Shown: positions 17,527 through 26,602 of the stretch, one piece after another
Layout: every line of letters begins with the position of its first letter
Position numbering within the stretch: position 1 is the first letter of the stretch
Assembly (NCBI GenBank): GCA_021740385.1
Contig: JAIOZY010000007.1
Span: 1-64,000 of the forward strand
Reading direction: 5' to 3'
Length of the DNA: 64,000 bases
Origin: Prolixibacteraceae bacterium
GTDB lineage: Bacteria > Bacteroidota > Bacteroidia > Bacteroidales > Prolixibacteraceae
Notes under the pieces: model-generated
Seen by the model: only the letters and a program-made list of their open reading frames with translations
Database searches by the model: none
Told to the model about the DNA's origin: nothing
Translations under genes and position numbers: made by a program

Positions 17527-17808
17527 TTAAAAAAGTGAACCAAGTGCTCTGAAACCTTCCCTGAATGATTCGGATGCTTCTGAAAAGGCATTTTTTACCT
17601 CTTCCCATTTTTCATCCGATGCATTTTTCAGGTTTTCATACTTTTCGAGCAAGTTGGCCTTTTGGATTTCCAGGTCGTTAATTGCCTTTTCGTATTTGTG
17701 TTTTGCATCTTCTTTTGCTGAAGCTTGTTTTGCTTTTAACGCATTAATTTTTGCAGAAACTTCATCAATTGTCTGGTTGGCTTTTGCTTTAAACTCTTCT
17801 TTGTTCAT
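17527..17808 (-). CDS. Small coiled-coil protein, sll1863-like stress family
   Basis: 93 aa, almost entirely helical and charged. The heptad-rich core carries AKEDAKHKYEKAINDLEIQK, then NLKNASDEKWEEVKNAFSEA, a pattern typical of sll1863-type stress-response proteins. There is no signal peptide. Function unknown; probably cytosolic. It stands between the GH-A-like and YhcH genes on the same strand. Confidence 0.6.
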   Translation of the reverse strand: MNKEEFKAKANQTIDEVSAKINALKAKQASAKEDAKHKYEKAINDLEIQKANLLEKYENLKNASDEKWEEVKNAFSEASESFREGFRALGSLF

Positions 17809-17895
17809 AATTTGATTTTTTTTGGTTTATATAATGTAAACAAAGCAGAACCCCATCTTGTTTTAAATGGTTTTATTTAATTGCAACGTATTGAC

Positions 17896-18345
17896 TCAAA
17901 CGGCAACTTTTACAACTACTTTCCTGACTTTTTCCTTCTTTTGGTTTAGGATGCCCGGTTGGTGTAGGTCGTCGGGAAAGAAAACAGCAAACTGTCCTTT
18001 AGTGAAAGGAAACAGAGGTGCCTCTTCACGGAAGAAAACCACATCTTTTCCCTCGTTATAACTTTCGGAAGGTTGTTGGTTGCTTAATGATGTGAAACCA
18101 ATCAGCTCGCTTCCCGAGACCATGTACTGGATATCGATATACTTCCGGTGTCCCTCGAGTTTGCATTCGCTCATAGGCTTTGTTTCATATTCGTTTATGC
18201 TGGCATACAGCAGGGTGTCTTTCAGGAAAAACTTACCGGGTTCAATGGTTTTAAAATCGTTTTCAGAAATGAACTTCAAACCTTCGTCGAGCAGGGGGGC
18301 AAGCCCTTTATATTGTTCGATATTTTCGATTTTGTCAAGTATCAC
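17896..18345 (-). CDS. YhcH/YjgK/YiaL family (DUF386) cupin-like protein
   Basis: 149 aa from a GTG at 18345, giving MILDKIENIEQYKGLAPLLD, the canonical family N-terminus. Longer in-frame extension to 18507 would only read through the GH3 gene in another frame. Family features are HRKYIDIQYMVSGSELIG, ending in FPDDLHQPGI and KVVVKVAV, with metal-ligating His/Glu residues of the cupin barrel. Members handle sialic acid or other sugars as anomerase/isomerase-like accessory enzymes. The start lies 10 nt after the GH3 stop (18356), so translation is probably coupled and the substrate may be a GH3 product. Confidence 0.85.
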   Translation of the reverse strand: MILDKIENIEQYKGLAPLLDEGLKFISENDFKTIEPGKFFLKDTLLYASINEYETKPMSECKLEGHRKYIDIQYMVSGSELIGFTSLSNQQPSESYNEGKDVVFFREEAPLFPFTKGQFAVFFPDDLHQPGILNQKKEKVRKVVVKVAV

Positions 18346-18355
18346 GTTGTTTGAT

Positions 18356-20524
18356 TTAATTTTGTTCCATAAGTTCAAATGATTTTTCGAGTCGTATATC
18401 GTTTGATGCAGCGCCAACCAAAACGTTGAATTTTCCGGGTTCGGCCACCCAGGCGGCGGTGTTTTCATTGTAGAACGACATATCTTCCGGACCGATTTCG
18501 AGTTCAACCAGTATTTTTTCCCCGGGCATCAGGTTTACCTTAATGAAATTTTTGAGCTCTTTCACCGGCCGGTCAACCGAGGCTTTTGGGTCACTTATAT
18601 ACAACTGGGCAATTTCGGCTGCTTCAACATCCCCTGTATTTTCAAGCACAAATTTCACGGTTAGTGTTTCGCCCGGTTTAATTTTGCTGGCCGAAAGTTT
18701 TAGTTTGCTGTATTCAAAATCAGCGTACGACAAGCCAAATCCAAAGGGGTACAGCGGTTCAATTTTTTTTGCTTCGTACCAGCGGTACCCGGTAAACACG
18801 CCTTCATCGTAAATAATATCATACACGGCCGAGTCGAGCTGGGAATCAATATCCCAACCGGTATAAAGCTCTTCACCTTCGGGCAGGAAGGGGTAGCCGG
18901 GTGCATCTTCAGCCATTTTTTCAATGCTGATGGGTAGTTTCCCCGACGGAGATACATCGCCGGCAAGGATTTCGGCCAAAGCCGTGTTGCCCATTTGCCC
19001 GGGGTACCAACTGTAAAGTATGGCTGCTACATCGTCGTTCCATTCAGCCATGTTAACACCACCACCGCTGTTTACAACAACTACTACATTCGAATTGAGC
19101 GCGGCAATTTCACGCACCCTGGAATCCATTTCATCGGGCAGGTCGAAACTGCGGTTCCATCCTTCTGAGTCGAGGGTTCCCACGCTCACGATCACAATAT
19201 CGGCTTTCTCAATTTCTTTGTTGGTAGCTTGCGGGTTAAACACCACTTGCTCGCCAAAGCGGTTGCGCAAAGCATCGATCAAGGTAACCCAGTTGTACCC
19301 TTCAACATCGGCCGAACCGCCACCGCTCATGCGCTTGTCCATGAAAAAGCCGGTAGCCAGTATTTTCAGTTCTTCGCCTTCAATGGGTAACAGGTTGTTT
19401 TCGTTTTTAAGCAGTACAATCCCTTCACGGGCTGTTTGCAGGCCGATCTTTTCGTGCATCGGAAATTTTTCGAGTAATGATGTGTCTTTTACAGGTTTTT
19501 TATCAAGTTCCATGGCCAGTTCGGTAGCAATAATGTTACGGGCCATGCGGCTTATGTCGCTTTCCGAAACTTTGCCTTCGTTCAGCAGGCGTTTTGCATT
19601 CGATCGTAAAAAGGTATCGCCAAATTTGTTGAACATTGACCAGTTGAGGTCGCCATCGCCGGGCATATCAAGGTCAAGCCCCGATTTGATGGCTTTTTCG
19701 GGATCCCATACCGACCACCAGTCGGACATCACCAGCCATTTAAACCCCAGGTCTTTGCGCAGGGTTTTGTTCACCACAAAATCGCTTTGGGCAGCCCATT
19801 CGTCATTCACCTGGTTGTAGGCAGTCATTACAGCCATGGCCCCGGCGTCCACACCGGCTTTAAAAGCGGGCAGGTATAGTTCATGAAGTGTCCTGTTGCT
19901 GACTACTGAATTTGATGTGCGTCGCCTGTGATCGGTGTTGTTGCACACAAAATGCTTCAGCGTTGCAATGGTACCTGTGCGTTGCATACCCACTACATAA
20001 TTTTCAATCATGCGTGCGGCGAGATAGGGGTCTTCGCCAAAGTATTCGAAGTTACGTCCGTTTTGGGCAATGCGGTACAGGTTCATGCCCGGCCCGAGCA
20101 GTACGGCAATGCCGCCGGCACGGCACTCTTCACCAACACAACTTGCATATTTTCCGGCCAGTTCGCGGTTCCAGGTCGATGTAAGTAAAATGGGGCAGGG
20201 CAGGGCCACCGATTTTTCGAGTTGTGCATCGAGGTTTTTTCGAAGATGTACGCCCTGTGTTGCATCCGAAAGGTACAGCCTTGGCAAATTGGCGCTTTCA
20301 ACTTCGTGGATAAAAAATGAATTGTGGCCGCCAATCATTTCAATTTTTTCATCAATTGTCATATTGTTAACAATTTCGCCGGCCTTTTTAACGGCCTCTT
20401 TATATGGAACCGGCGGTGAATACGGAACAAAGTTGTTGTGTTTTACGACTTTTAACTGTTCACTCCCCTGATTGCATGCAAATAAAAAAAATAATGATAC
20501 CACAGAAATAGCAAGTTTATACAT
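18356..20524 (-). CDS. GH3 family beta-glycosidase, lipoprotein
   Basis: 722 aa from ATG 20524, where the protein begins MYKLAISVVSLFFLFAC with lipobox Cys17. An upstream ATG at 20575 would bury the signal. Domain order: GH3 N-terminal barrel (about 40-330) with TLKHFVCNNTDHRR and nucleophile Asp268 in LVMSDWWSVWDP; GH3 C-terminal domain (about 370-590) with GGGSADVEG; and a fibronectin III-like domain (about 630-715). The likely role is periplasmic exo-cleavage of beta-glucosides or beta-xylosides. Coupled to the YhcH-family gene downstream. Confidence 0.92.
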   Translation of the reverse strand: MYKLAISVVSLFFLFACNQGSEQLKVVKHNNFVPYSPPVPYKEAVKKAGEIVNNMTIDEKIEMIGGHNSFFIHEVESANLPRLYLSDATQGVHLRKNLDAQLEKSVALPCPILLTSTWNRELAGKYASCVGEECRAGGIAVLLGPGMNLYRIAQNGRNFEYFGEDPYLAARMIENYVVGMQRTGTIATLKHFVCNNTDHRRRTSNSVVSNRTLHELYLPAFKAGVDAGAMAVMTAYNQVNDEWAAQSDFVVNKTLRKDLGFKWLVMSDWWSVWDPEKAIKSGLDLDMPGDGDLNWSMFNKFGDTFLRSNAKRLLNEGKVSESDISRMARNIIATELAMELDKKPVKDTSLLEKFPMHEKIGLQTAREGIVLLKNENNLLPIEGEELKILATGFFMDKRMSGGGSADVEGYNWVTLIDALRNRFGEQVVFNPQATNKEIEKADIVIVSVGTLDSEGWNRSFDLPDEMDSRVREIAALNSNVVVVVNSGGGVNMAEWNDDVAAILYSWYPGQMGNTALAEILAGDVSPSGKLPISIEKMAEDAPGYPFLPEGEELYTGWDIDSQLDSAVYDIIYDEGVFTGYRWYEAKKIEPLYPFGFGLSYADFEYSKLKLSASKIKPGETLTVKFVLENTGDVEAAEIAQLYISDPKASVDRPVKELKNFIKVNLMPGEKILVELEIGPEDMSFYNENTAAWVAEPGKFNVLVGAASNDIRLEKSFELMEQN

Positions 20525-20630
20525 AATTCGTAAGTTAGATTTATTGAATTGGAAAGCAGCTATGGTTTTCAACAAGATTTAAACAAGCTGCTTTGCTGTT
20601 TTCCGGCTTAAATATACGAAGAAATTGGTG

Positions 20631-21806
20631 TTAAGAGATTAATTCGGCTTCGATCTCAACCAAAAGATTGTCCCTGCAAATATCGGCAACCACATAGGTG
20701 GCAGGGGTTTCACTGCCAAACGTCTCGTTGCAAATTTTTCTCACCCGTGAAATATCTTCATTATATTTCACATATACCCTGATGTAGCTGTATTTGTCGG
20801 GTATTGATTTTATATCGGGGCAATGATGCCTGATGGTTTCAGGGTTTGCCAAAAGTTCGATGTTTTTGATAGTAACCCGTGTTTGTTCTTCAACATCATC
20901 AATAGCCACTGTTTTTTGTCCGATTATTGAAGCGGTGCCCGAAATGATTAAACGGGCTGCGTTTTTAAGTGCAATGAGTTTAGCCCGTTCAAATTGAGGT
21001 GGTTGGTTTTTCTTTAGCCTGCAACCGGGGTCGCCAACCAAAACCTGTTGACCGTATTTATACGATTCGCTTTGTTGCGGGTTGCTGATGGGGATTATTT
21101 TAAGGTTTTCGTTCCCGTTAACGGCAAAGCTGTCGATGCATACTCCAAGATATTTCATCCCAATGCCGGTTGCTGCCGGAAAATCGGTGCGGGTACGGTA
21201 TTTTCCGTAAAATTCGCTACGTGTTTCGTTAAACATTTGGTAGTGTTGGCGTTTACTCCCATCGATGGTTTCGTTGCTTAAAATTTCGCCAACATAATTC
21301 CACTGGCGTATAATGTTGTTGAAATTAAGCCCCAGGTGTTTGTACAGTTCATACAGGTACGAAAAGGCTGCTTTTGACGAGGCGAGGATGTTGAAATCGG
21401 GGTGGACCGACTGAGCGCCAATCGTCCAGTATTCCTTGTAATTATTCGTATCGACAATGCAGTAAGGCCTGCCTTTGAAGTTGCCATACACCACTTGCGC
21501 TTCAGTACTGTTAACCAATCCTACCTCGAGGGCAACAAGGTTTGGTGGCTCCGGTTCCTGCATTACCACGCCAAAAGGCGGACAATCGTCTCCATACTCT
21601 CCCGAAATGGTCTCTTCTACATGTTGCAGTTGCGAGAGGTAATCGGCCTGGTTGAGCGATTTAACAAAAACGTTTACCCGTATAGGCTTGAAGTGGCTTT
21701 GTTTTGAAATTTCGGACAATTGTTTTAAGCAATTATCCCACTGTTCTTGAAAATTTCCCGGTATAGCGGGTAAAAATATTTTATAAGTTGGTTTTATCAA
21801 TCCCAT
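20631..21806 (-). CDS. Chorismatase/RidA (YjgF)-superfamily protein
   Basis: 391 aa from ATG 21806; a GTG at 21860 could add 18 residues. The C-terminal third (DISRVRKICNETFG, TPATYVVADICRDNLLVEIEAE) is a clear RidA/YjgF-like fold. The whole protein has the tandem YjgF-like layout of FkbO/Hyg5-type chorismatases and related proteins, with the central GIGMKYLGVCIDSFAV and ISGTASIIG. A chorismate- or benzoate-type aromatic function is possible, but none of the usual pigment-cluster partners is adjacent. It is orphaned between GH3 and a two-component system. The exact reaction is not assignable by eye. Confidence 0.6.
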   Translation of the reverse strand: MGLIKPTYKIFLPAIPGNFQEQWDNCLKQLSEISKQSHFKPIRVNVFVKSLNQADYLSQLQHVEETISGEYGDDCPPFGVVMQEPEPPNLVALEVGLVNSTEAQVVYGNFKGRPYCIVDTNNYKEYWTIGAQSVHPDFNILASSKAAFSYLYELYKHLGLNFNNIIRQWNYVGEILSNETIDGSKRQHYQMFNETRSEFYGKYRTRTDFPAATGIGMKYLGVCIDSFAVNGNENLKIIPISNPQQSESYKYGQQVLVGDPGCRLKKNQPPQFERAKLIALKNAARLIISGTASIIGQKTVAIDDVEEQTRVTIKNIELLANPETIRHHCPDIKSIPDKYSYIRVYVKYNEDISRVRKICNETFGSETPATYVVADICRDNLLVEIEAELIS

Positions 21807-22295
21807 TTCACAATCTTTATCCAATCCTTTCAGATTAATATCAAACGACTCCTTGTACACGGTCCTAAAAACTTTTAAAAAAACAGTTTCTCATTTCTGC
21901 TTCAACAAACCAATGATATCCTTCAAAAATATGTACGAAATAAATTTCTGAAAAGGACGATAATCATTTTTATCTTCAAAAATTTTAAAAGTTTCGCAAG
22001 ATAGCATCTTTGATTGAAAATGGGATATTTTTAAGGAATAAAAATTGTAAAAGACCCTCCTAACCTTCCCCAAGGGCAGGAATAAAGAGGAAAAACATTA
22101 CCGGGTTTGCCTTGTAAGTTTTGCTTTAATAACCCTGCCCCAATAGTACAGGGTGTTATTAAATTTATAAATCACCCTCACCTGAGCTGATCCCGATTAA
22201 ATTGGAACGGCGGTCATAGCATATTCACCGCATCCGCTGCTCCTCCGCTAAAGCTACGGCGGCACGCGGAGAAGCTATGGCGGGCAAGGCAAATT
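21807..22295. other. Intergenic region with short repeats, no gene seen
   Basis: AT-rich spacer. A 60-codon minus-strand frame at 21891-22073 has no recognisable features. Repeat-like pieces include AACCTTCCCCAAGGG (near 22065) and, at about 22245-22290, two related units around CTCCGCTAAAGCTACGGCGG and GCGGAGAAGCTATGGCGGG. The latter abut the 3' end of the response regulator gene. Confidence 0.6.
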
Positions 22296-23054
22296 CTAAA
22301 ATGATAATTCTTGCGGTTTAAGTTTTTCCAAAACATACATTTTCCGCCTTCGCGATACAGGGACCGATGTTCCATTGGTGAGTGTTAGTGAACAGCCATC
22401 GGCTTTGTTAAAGGTTTTAACATGTTGCAGGTTAACCATGTGTGTTTTGTGCGTACGGACGAACCCATAGGGTTCCAGTATCTCCTCAAACTCGGCCAGG
22501 GTTTTCGATATTAAAAGTTTCGAGCCATTTGTGAAATGAAAGTTGGTGTAATTGATTTCACCTTCGCAACGAAGAATGGTTTTAATCTCATGAAATTCGA
22601 TTTTATCGGTTGTTGGCAAAGCAATTTTCTTATTGGCGGTTTGCCTTGAATTGTTTTGTTTAAACTGGCTCAGCAATAATTCTGTTTGCTCTTTTTGCCG
22701 GTGTATAAAACGGTCGACAGCATTTTTTAAGTCAATAACGTTTAACGGTTTCAGCAGGTAGTCGATGGCAGAAAAACGAATGGCCTGAATAGCATATTGA
22801 TCGTATGCCGTAACGAAAATGACCCCGAATTTTGGCCGGTCGAAAAACTCAAGCACTTTGAAACCGTTGCCGCCCGGCATTTCAATATCGAGGAAAACCA
22901 AATCGGGGTTATGTTCCTGAATGGCTTCGATACCCGATATCGCAGAACCGGCTTCGGCCATAACCTCAATTTCGGGACAAAATTTTTCAATTGCCCCGCG
23001 CAGGTTTTCGCGGCCGTTTTGTTCATCGTCAATTATAATAGCTTTTATTCCCAT
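22296..23054 (-). CDS. LytTR-family DNA-binding response regulator
   Basis: 252 aa from ATG 23054, giving MGIKAIIIDDEQNGRENL. A frame open to 23108 lies in an interspersed repeat and is not used. The receiver domain (1-120) has acidic D9/D10, phospho-acceptor Asp56 (LVFLDIEMPGGNG) and switch Lys in LLKPL. The LytTR DNA-binding domain (about 150-250) shows FVRTHKTHMVNLQHV and PVSRRRK. It is the cognate partner of the LytS-type kinase at 23522, though 467 nt of repeats now separate the two genes. Targets unknown; the surrounding glycan genes are candidates. Confidence 0.93.
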   Translation of the reverse strand: MGIKAIIIDDEQNGRENLRGAIEKFCPEIEVMAEAGSAISGIEAIQEHNPDLVFLDIEMPGGNGFKVLEFFDRPKFGVIFVTAYDQYAIQAIRFSAIDYLLKPLNVIDLKNAVDRFIHRQKEQTELLLSQFKQNNSRQTANKKIALPTTDKIEFHEIKTILRCEGEINYTNFHFTNGSKLLISKTLAEFEEILEPYGFVRTHKTHMVNLQHVKTFNKADGCSLTLTNGTSVPVSRRRKMYVLEKLKPQELSF

Positions 23055-23059
23055 ATTGT

Positions 23060-23521
23060 AAGTCGGACATTCTTGTCCGACATTTTTAGTAAGATGGGGC
23101 TGTCTCAAAAGTGTCGCAGTGTGTCATTTCGAATGCAATGAGAATTGAAAATCGACGTTAGTCAAATCTTTACATATTGATTATGTGATATTTGTAATTG
23201 GTCAGATTTCTCTCCCGATGTACATCGGGATCGAAATGACACTTTTGAGACAGCCCCGACTTTATGTTGTTTAAAATAGCTAAAATTAACATTCTATAAG
23301 CACTTCGTAATTGTAAAAATGTTACAACCGAGATTATTTAAAAAACCTCTGTGTGTCTCCGTGCATTCTCAGTGTATCTCTGTGTTACTTTTAAAACCTT
23401 TAATTACACGGAGAGTCACAGAGGAGTCACAGAGTTTCACCGAGAAGGGTTTTCAATAACCGATTAGGCAATCCTTAATTGTTTTTCGTCGGACAGGAAT
23501 GTCCGACATACAATGTCCGAC
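23060..23521. repeat. Repeat-filled spacer between response regulator and kinase
   Basis: No gene. It contains a GTCGGACA/TGTCCGAC palindrome (about 23062-23081) and related GTCGGACAGGAATGTCCGAC with a further GTCCGAC near 23490-23521, so the spacer is bracketed by the same short repeat. Inside are a MITE-like element (listed separately) and an inverted pair of CTCTGTG/CACAGAG-rich sequence (about 23345-23435) common in Bacteroidota intergenic DNA. Confidence 0.7.
23096..23257. mobile_element. MITE-like element A, 20-bp perfect terminal inverted repeats
   Basis: GGGGCTGTCTCAAAAGTGTC at 23096-23115 is repeated exactly in inverse orientation at 23238-23257. The 162-bp element carries no ORF. 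The interior contains GTCATTTCGA and ATCGAAATGAC, a second inverted pair. The termini match those of element B at 30497-30811 and resemble insertion-sequence ends. No target-site duplication is obvious. Confidence 0.7.
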
Positions 23522-26479
23522 TTACTCATCCATAAAGCACAAACTCACCCTCGTTCCCAAGGGTAAGCCGTTTTCATCAGTCAGGTCAACGATTTCGAAA
23601 TGATAGCCCGTTTTGTATTTTTCTTCGAGCAGCTTCAACCGCTCCCTGCTTAGCAAAAGCCCTTTCCCGCTGCCCGGCGGCCCGTTTTGTTGAGCAGTTG
23701 AACGGCCTATACCGTTGTCTTCAATTTCGATACAAACCTGTTTTTCCTTTTGAAAAATTTTAGTGGTTAATTTTCGGGGGGGCGATTTTGGGAGCAAGCC
23801 GTGCAACAGGGCATTCTCGACAAACGGTTGCAGCAGCATGGGCGGAAAAAACACCGAATGTAAATTAATGCCTTTCCCAACTTCCAATTCGTAATCGAAT
23901 TCAAAACGTAATTTTTCCAAATCGACATATTCCTGAATGGTCTCCAGTTCTTCGGCCAGCGTGATTTCCTCTTTTTTGCTGTTGTTCAGCGTCCGCCTGA
24001 TAAGCGATGCAAATTTTGACAGATAAAGGTGGGCCTCGTCGTTTTGTTGTTTTTGTACCAGGTTTTGGATGCTGTTCAAACAGTTGTACATAAAATGCGG
24101 ATTCATCTGGGCGCGAATGGCAGTAAGTTCCAGCTCCCGCATTTTTTTGTTGAGTTCGCTTTTTTGGAGGCGGCGTTTGGTAATGCCCCGGTAAAAAATA
24201 AATGTCAGTACGATGGAGATTAGTGCACCAATTAGCGCGATTAAAGCAATCCGCAACCAAATGGGAAGATCGTTTCCCGATTCGTATGGGATGGCGAGGG
24301 CTTTTTCAACTTCCGGGACGGGTAGTTGATGGGAATACCACATGGGATTATTGTATACTATCTTGCCATTTCGATCGAGAATAAAATAAGTTTGAGCAGA
24401 GCTGTTTATTTTATATTCCCTGAATATTCCGGCCTTCGGATAAGGGGAATCGGTAAAAATTTCAATTTCGTTGGGCAACTGTTTTTTTAATTCTGAAGCA
24501 TCGTTGGTAGAACCTCCAAATATTAAAATATACCTGAGTTGGTTTGGGTATTTACTTTCTGTTTGTTTGTAAATATCGGTTATTGCTTTCATATCGCTTT
24601 CCCTGTTTGGAAAAAGGTTGTATGCGATTGAACTGTAAAAAAACAATATTGCCACCTGGTTATTTAGTGAATGGTTTGTGAGTTTTTCACCGTTTAACCC
24701 GGTTATTTCAAAACCGGGAGCAGGTTGACCCGGTGCAATTTTCCGATAGTCGTTGTAAATGTGTTCAACATCTGTAAAAACAGGTTTGTCGCTGTAATTC
24801 ATTTTAAACGATTGGTACAAGCGTTCAGATAAGTCCCAATGTCTTTTAGAAATAATATTGCCGAGGTAATTTGCTAAAAAATAAGACCTGACTGGTTCAG
24901 ACAGGGCTAATTGTCCTAAATAGTAGTTGTTCTCCATTTCGGCTGTTAAGTTGTAGTTGTCAACCCCCGTACTCAGGCTAATTTTTGCATCAAGGGTATG
25001 GTCGATATAATTTTCAAGGAAGTTTAAATATATTCTTGATTCTTTTGCGAGCGTGTTGTTCACTAACAACTTATCAACATAGCTATCGTCTGTTTTTTGG
25101 GGTATATTGCTTCGGGTATAGGTGAGGTTTGTTAGGTTATTAATGTATACTTGCGGTGAAATTGATGTGCGTTTTCGGGCTAATGTTTTTTCAATTTCAC
25201 TATAAAATTCTTTTGAAAACCGCTGCCCGGTATAGATGGTGCTGTACTTTAGTTCGGAGTGCCCTTTCATTAAATTGAGCTGGTTTTCACTTCCAATTCC
25301 TGAAATATTTTTAATTTGAAGGGTGTCGTTGTACGATAATAACAGGTTAAGCTCGTCTCCGGGTTCAATTGTTACATGACATACCGAGCGTTTAAATTTA
25401 TCAAAATATTCATTTGTGATAATGCCGTTTTGAAATTCAACAGGCGGATAAAAAAGCTGTAAAACTTCATTGTGTTTCAACTTAAATTCCACCTGAAAAT
25501 GATCCTCGTCGTTTAGCGGCAATTTTAAATTTATGTTTTGCTCAATTAAGCTAACAACGATTGAATCGAATCCTTTAATCCTGTTTTTGAGTTTGCCCAC
25601 AAGTTTAAAATTTGAGCTGGTGATAACCGTGTCTAATGAAACCGTATAGGGGTTGTATTGTAACGCTTTGAAATTTGTAGTGTGTTCGGGTATGTACTTT
25701 TGATAATAAACAGCCTGGTTACAGACGCCGTTTTTGACCAATGCGTTTGAAAAATTCATTTGGGGAACCGTGTAGTTAAGGTGGTTTCTAAGTATTAAAC
25801 CTGTTTTTTTGTCAATTAAAATTTTGCAGTTTTCTAAATTGCTGAATAAACCAAATGTTTGTGGATGGATACGATTCAGTGGAAGGGTTTTATTGTTTTC
25901 TATTGCAATTTTATAATATCCTTCCTTATCGTATTCACACTGATTGATATCAATGTATTTTGTAATTGGAAGAAAGATCATATTCAGGTCTTCTTCAATT
26001 ACTGTCTGGTTACTTTCATATAGTTCAAGACTGTGTCCTTCGGGCGTTTTATATTCCTTAAAGGCCGAAAAGTCGATATTGTTTACTGTACCTTCTTCTG
26101 AAAGGTTAAACCAGAAAGGGATTTTGTAGTGATTCATGTACACAATTGGCGATCGGTATGAGCCGAGGTAACCGGTTTCGTATACATAGTTTTCCATCCA
26201 CCCACGATAGTCAAATTTTTGTTGTATTACATGTTGATGGTAGGCCAACACGGCTTTTATTGTATAGGTTTTAGATGACTGGTTGTATTTGGTGGGAGTA
26301 AATTCCCATTTTTTATAGTCCCAAAAACGGCGTTGCCATTGCACCGAAGTATCGATATGCGTTGTGGTCTCAATGTGGTAGGTTTTGCCTATTTCAAGGT
26401 TTAGCAACGGAAGTTCGCTTGCTTCCAGTGTCGAACAGAAGAGAACAAACATTAATGGAAGTGCCAGTCTTTTCATCAT
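23522..26479 (-). CDS. LytS-type sensor histidine kinase with N-terminal thioredoxin-like domain
   Basis: 985 aa. Signal peptide (1-19); a large extracytoplasmic region (about 20-580) resembling the N-terminal part of DUF4369/TlpA-type proteins; a thioredoxin/redoxin-like domain (about 583-730: APGFEITGLNGEKL, VAILFFYSS, TYFILDRNGKIVY); one TM (about 739-763); and a cytosolic His_kinase domain with phospho-acceptor His795 in NPHFMYNCLNSIQN, N-box QPFVENALLHG and G-box DNGIG. The usual CxxC of redoxins is replaced by a cysteine-free SSIAYNL, so it probably senses rather than catalyses. Together with the LytTR regulator it forms a two-component system. Confidence 0.88.
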   Translation of the reverse strand: MMKRLALPLMFVLFCSTLEASELPLLNLEIGKTYHIETTTHIDTSVQWQRRFWDYKKWEFTPTKYNQSSKTYTIKAVLAYHQHVIQQKFDYRGWMENYVYETGYLGSYRSPIVYMNHYKIPFWFNLSEEGTVNNIDFSAFKEYKTPEGHSLELYESNQTVIEEDLNMIFLPITKYIDINQCEYDKEGYYKIAIENNKTLPLNRIHPQTFGLFSNLENCKILIDKKTGLILRNHLNYTVPQMNFSNALVKNGVCNQAVYYQKYIPEHTTNFKALQYNPYTVSLDTVITSSNFKLVGKLKNRIKGFDSIVVSLIEQNINLKLPLNDEDHFQVEFKLKHNEVLQLFYPPVEFQNGIITNEYFDKFKRSVCHVTIEPGDELNLLLSYNDTLQIKNISGIGSENQLNLMKGHSELKYSTIYTGQRFSKEFYSEIEKTLARKRTSISPQVYINNLTNLTYTRSNIPQKTDDSYVDKLLVNNTLAKESRIYLNFLENYIDHTLDAKISLSTGVDNYNLTAEMENNYYLGQLALSEPVRSYFLANYLGNIISKRHWDLSERLYQSFKMNYSDKPVFTDVEHIYNDYRKIAPGQPAPGFEITGLNGEKLTNHSLNNQVAILFFYSSIAYNLFPNRESDMKAITDIYKQTESKYPNQLRYILIFGGSTNDASELKKQLPNEIEIFTDSPYPKAGIFREYKINSSAQTYFILDRNGKIVYNNPMWYSHQLPVPEVEKALAIPYESGNDLPIWLRIALIALIGALISIVLTFIFYRGITKRRLQKSELNKKMRELELTAIRAQMNPHFMYNCLNSIQNLVQKQQNDEAHLYLSKFASLIRRTLNNSKKEEITLAEELETIQEYVDLEKLRFEFDYELEVGKGINLHSVFFPPMLLQPFVENALLHGLLPKSPPRKLTTKIFQKEKQVCIEIEDNGIGRSTAQQNGPPGSGKGLLLSRERLKLLEEKYKTGYHFEIVDLTDENGLPLGTRVSLCFMDE

Positions 26480-26528
26480 TTACAATTTTGGTGATTTGTC
26501 ACCGCTAAGATGAGAAACATAATGATAC

Positions 26529-26536
26529 CAAATTTA
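26529..26536 (-). promoter_or_regulatory. Candidate -7 box for the histidine kinase gene
   Basis: The minus strand reads TAAATTTG, a full match to TAnnTTTG, 50 nt before the ATG. A correctly spaced -33 element is not clear. Confidence 0.3.
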
Positions 26537-26602
26537 TGCAAATTATTTAACGGTGGGTTTGGGTGATTTTTGGGTTGTATTAGAAAAATGTGAACAGTGA
26601 GG

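Noticed and set aside
18346-18507. Longer N-terminus of the YhcH-family protein
   Set aside because: It would overlap the GH3 coding sequence in another frame and does not match the family; the GTG at 18345 gives the canonical start.
21891-22073. 60-codon minus-strand frame downstream of repeats
   Set aside because: AT-rich, no signal peptide or motif, unusual composition, and no partner gene; likely chance.
23055-23108. Longer start for the LytTR regulator (extra 18 residues)
   Set aside because: The extension is encoded by the GTCGGACA interspersed repeat and the start of the MITE-like element; the receiver domain begins at the later ATG.
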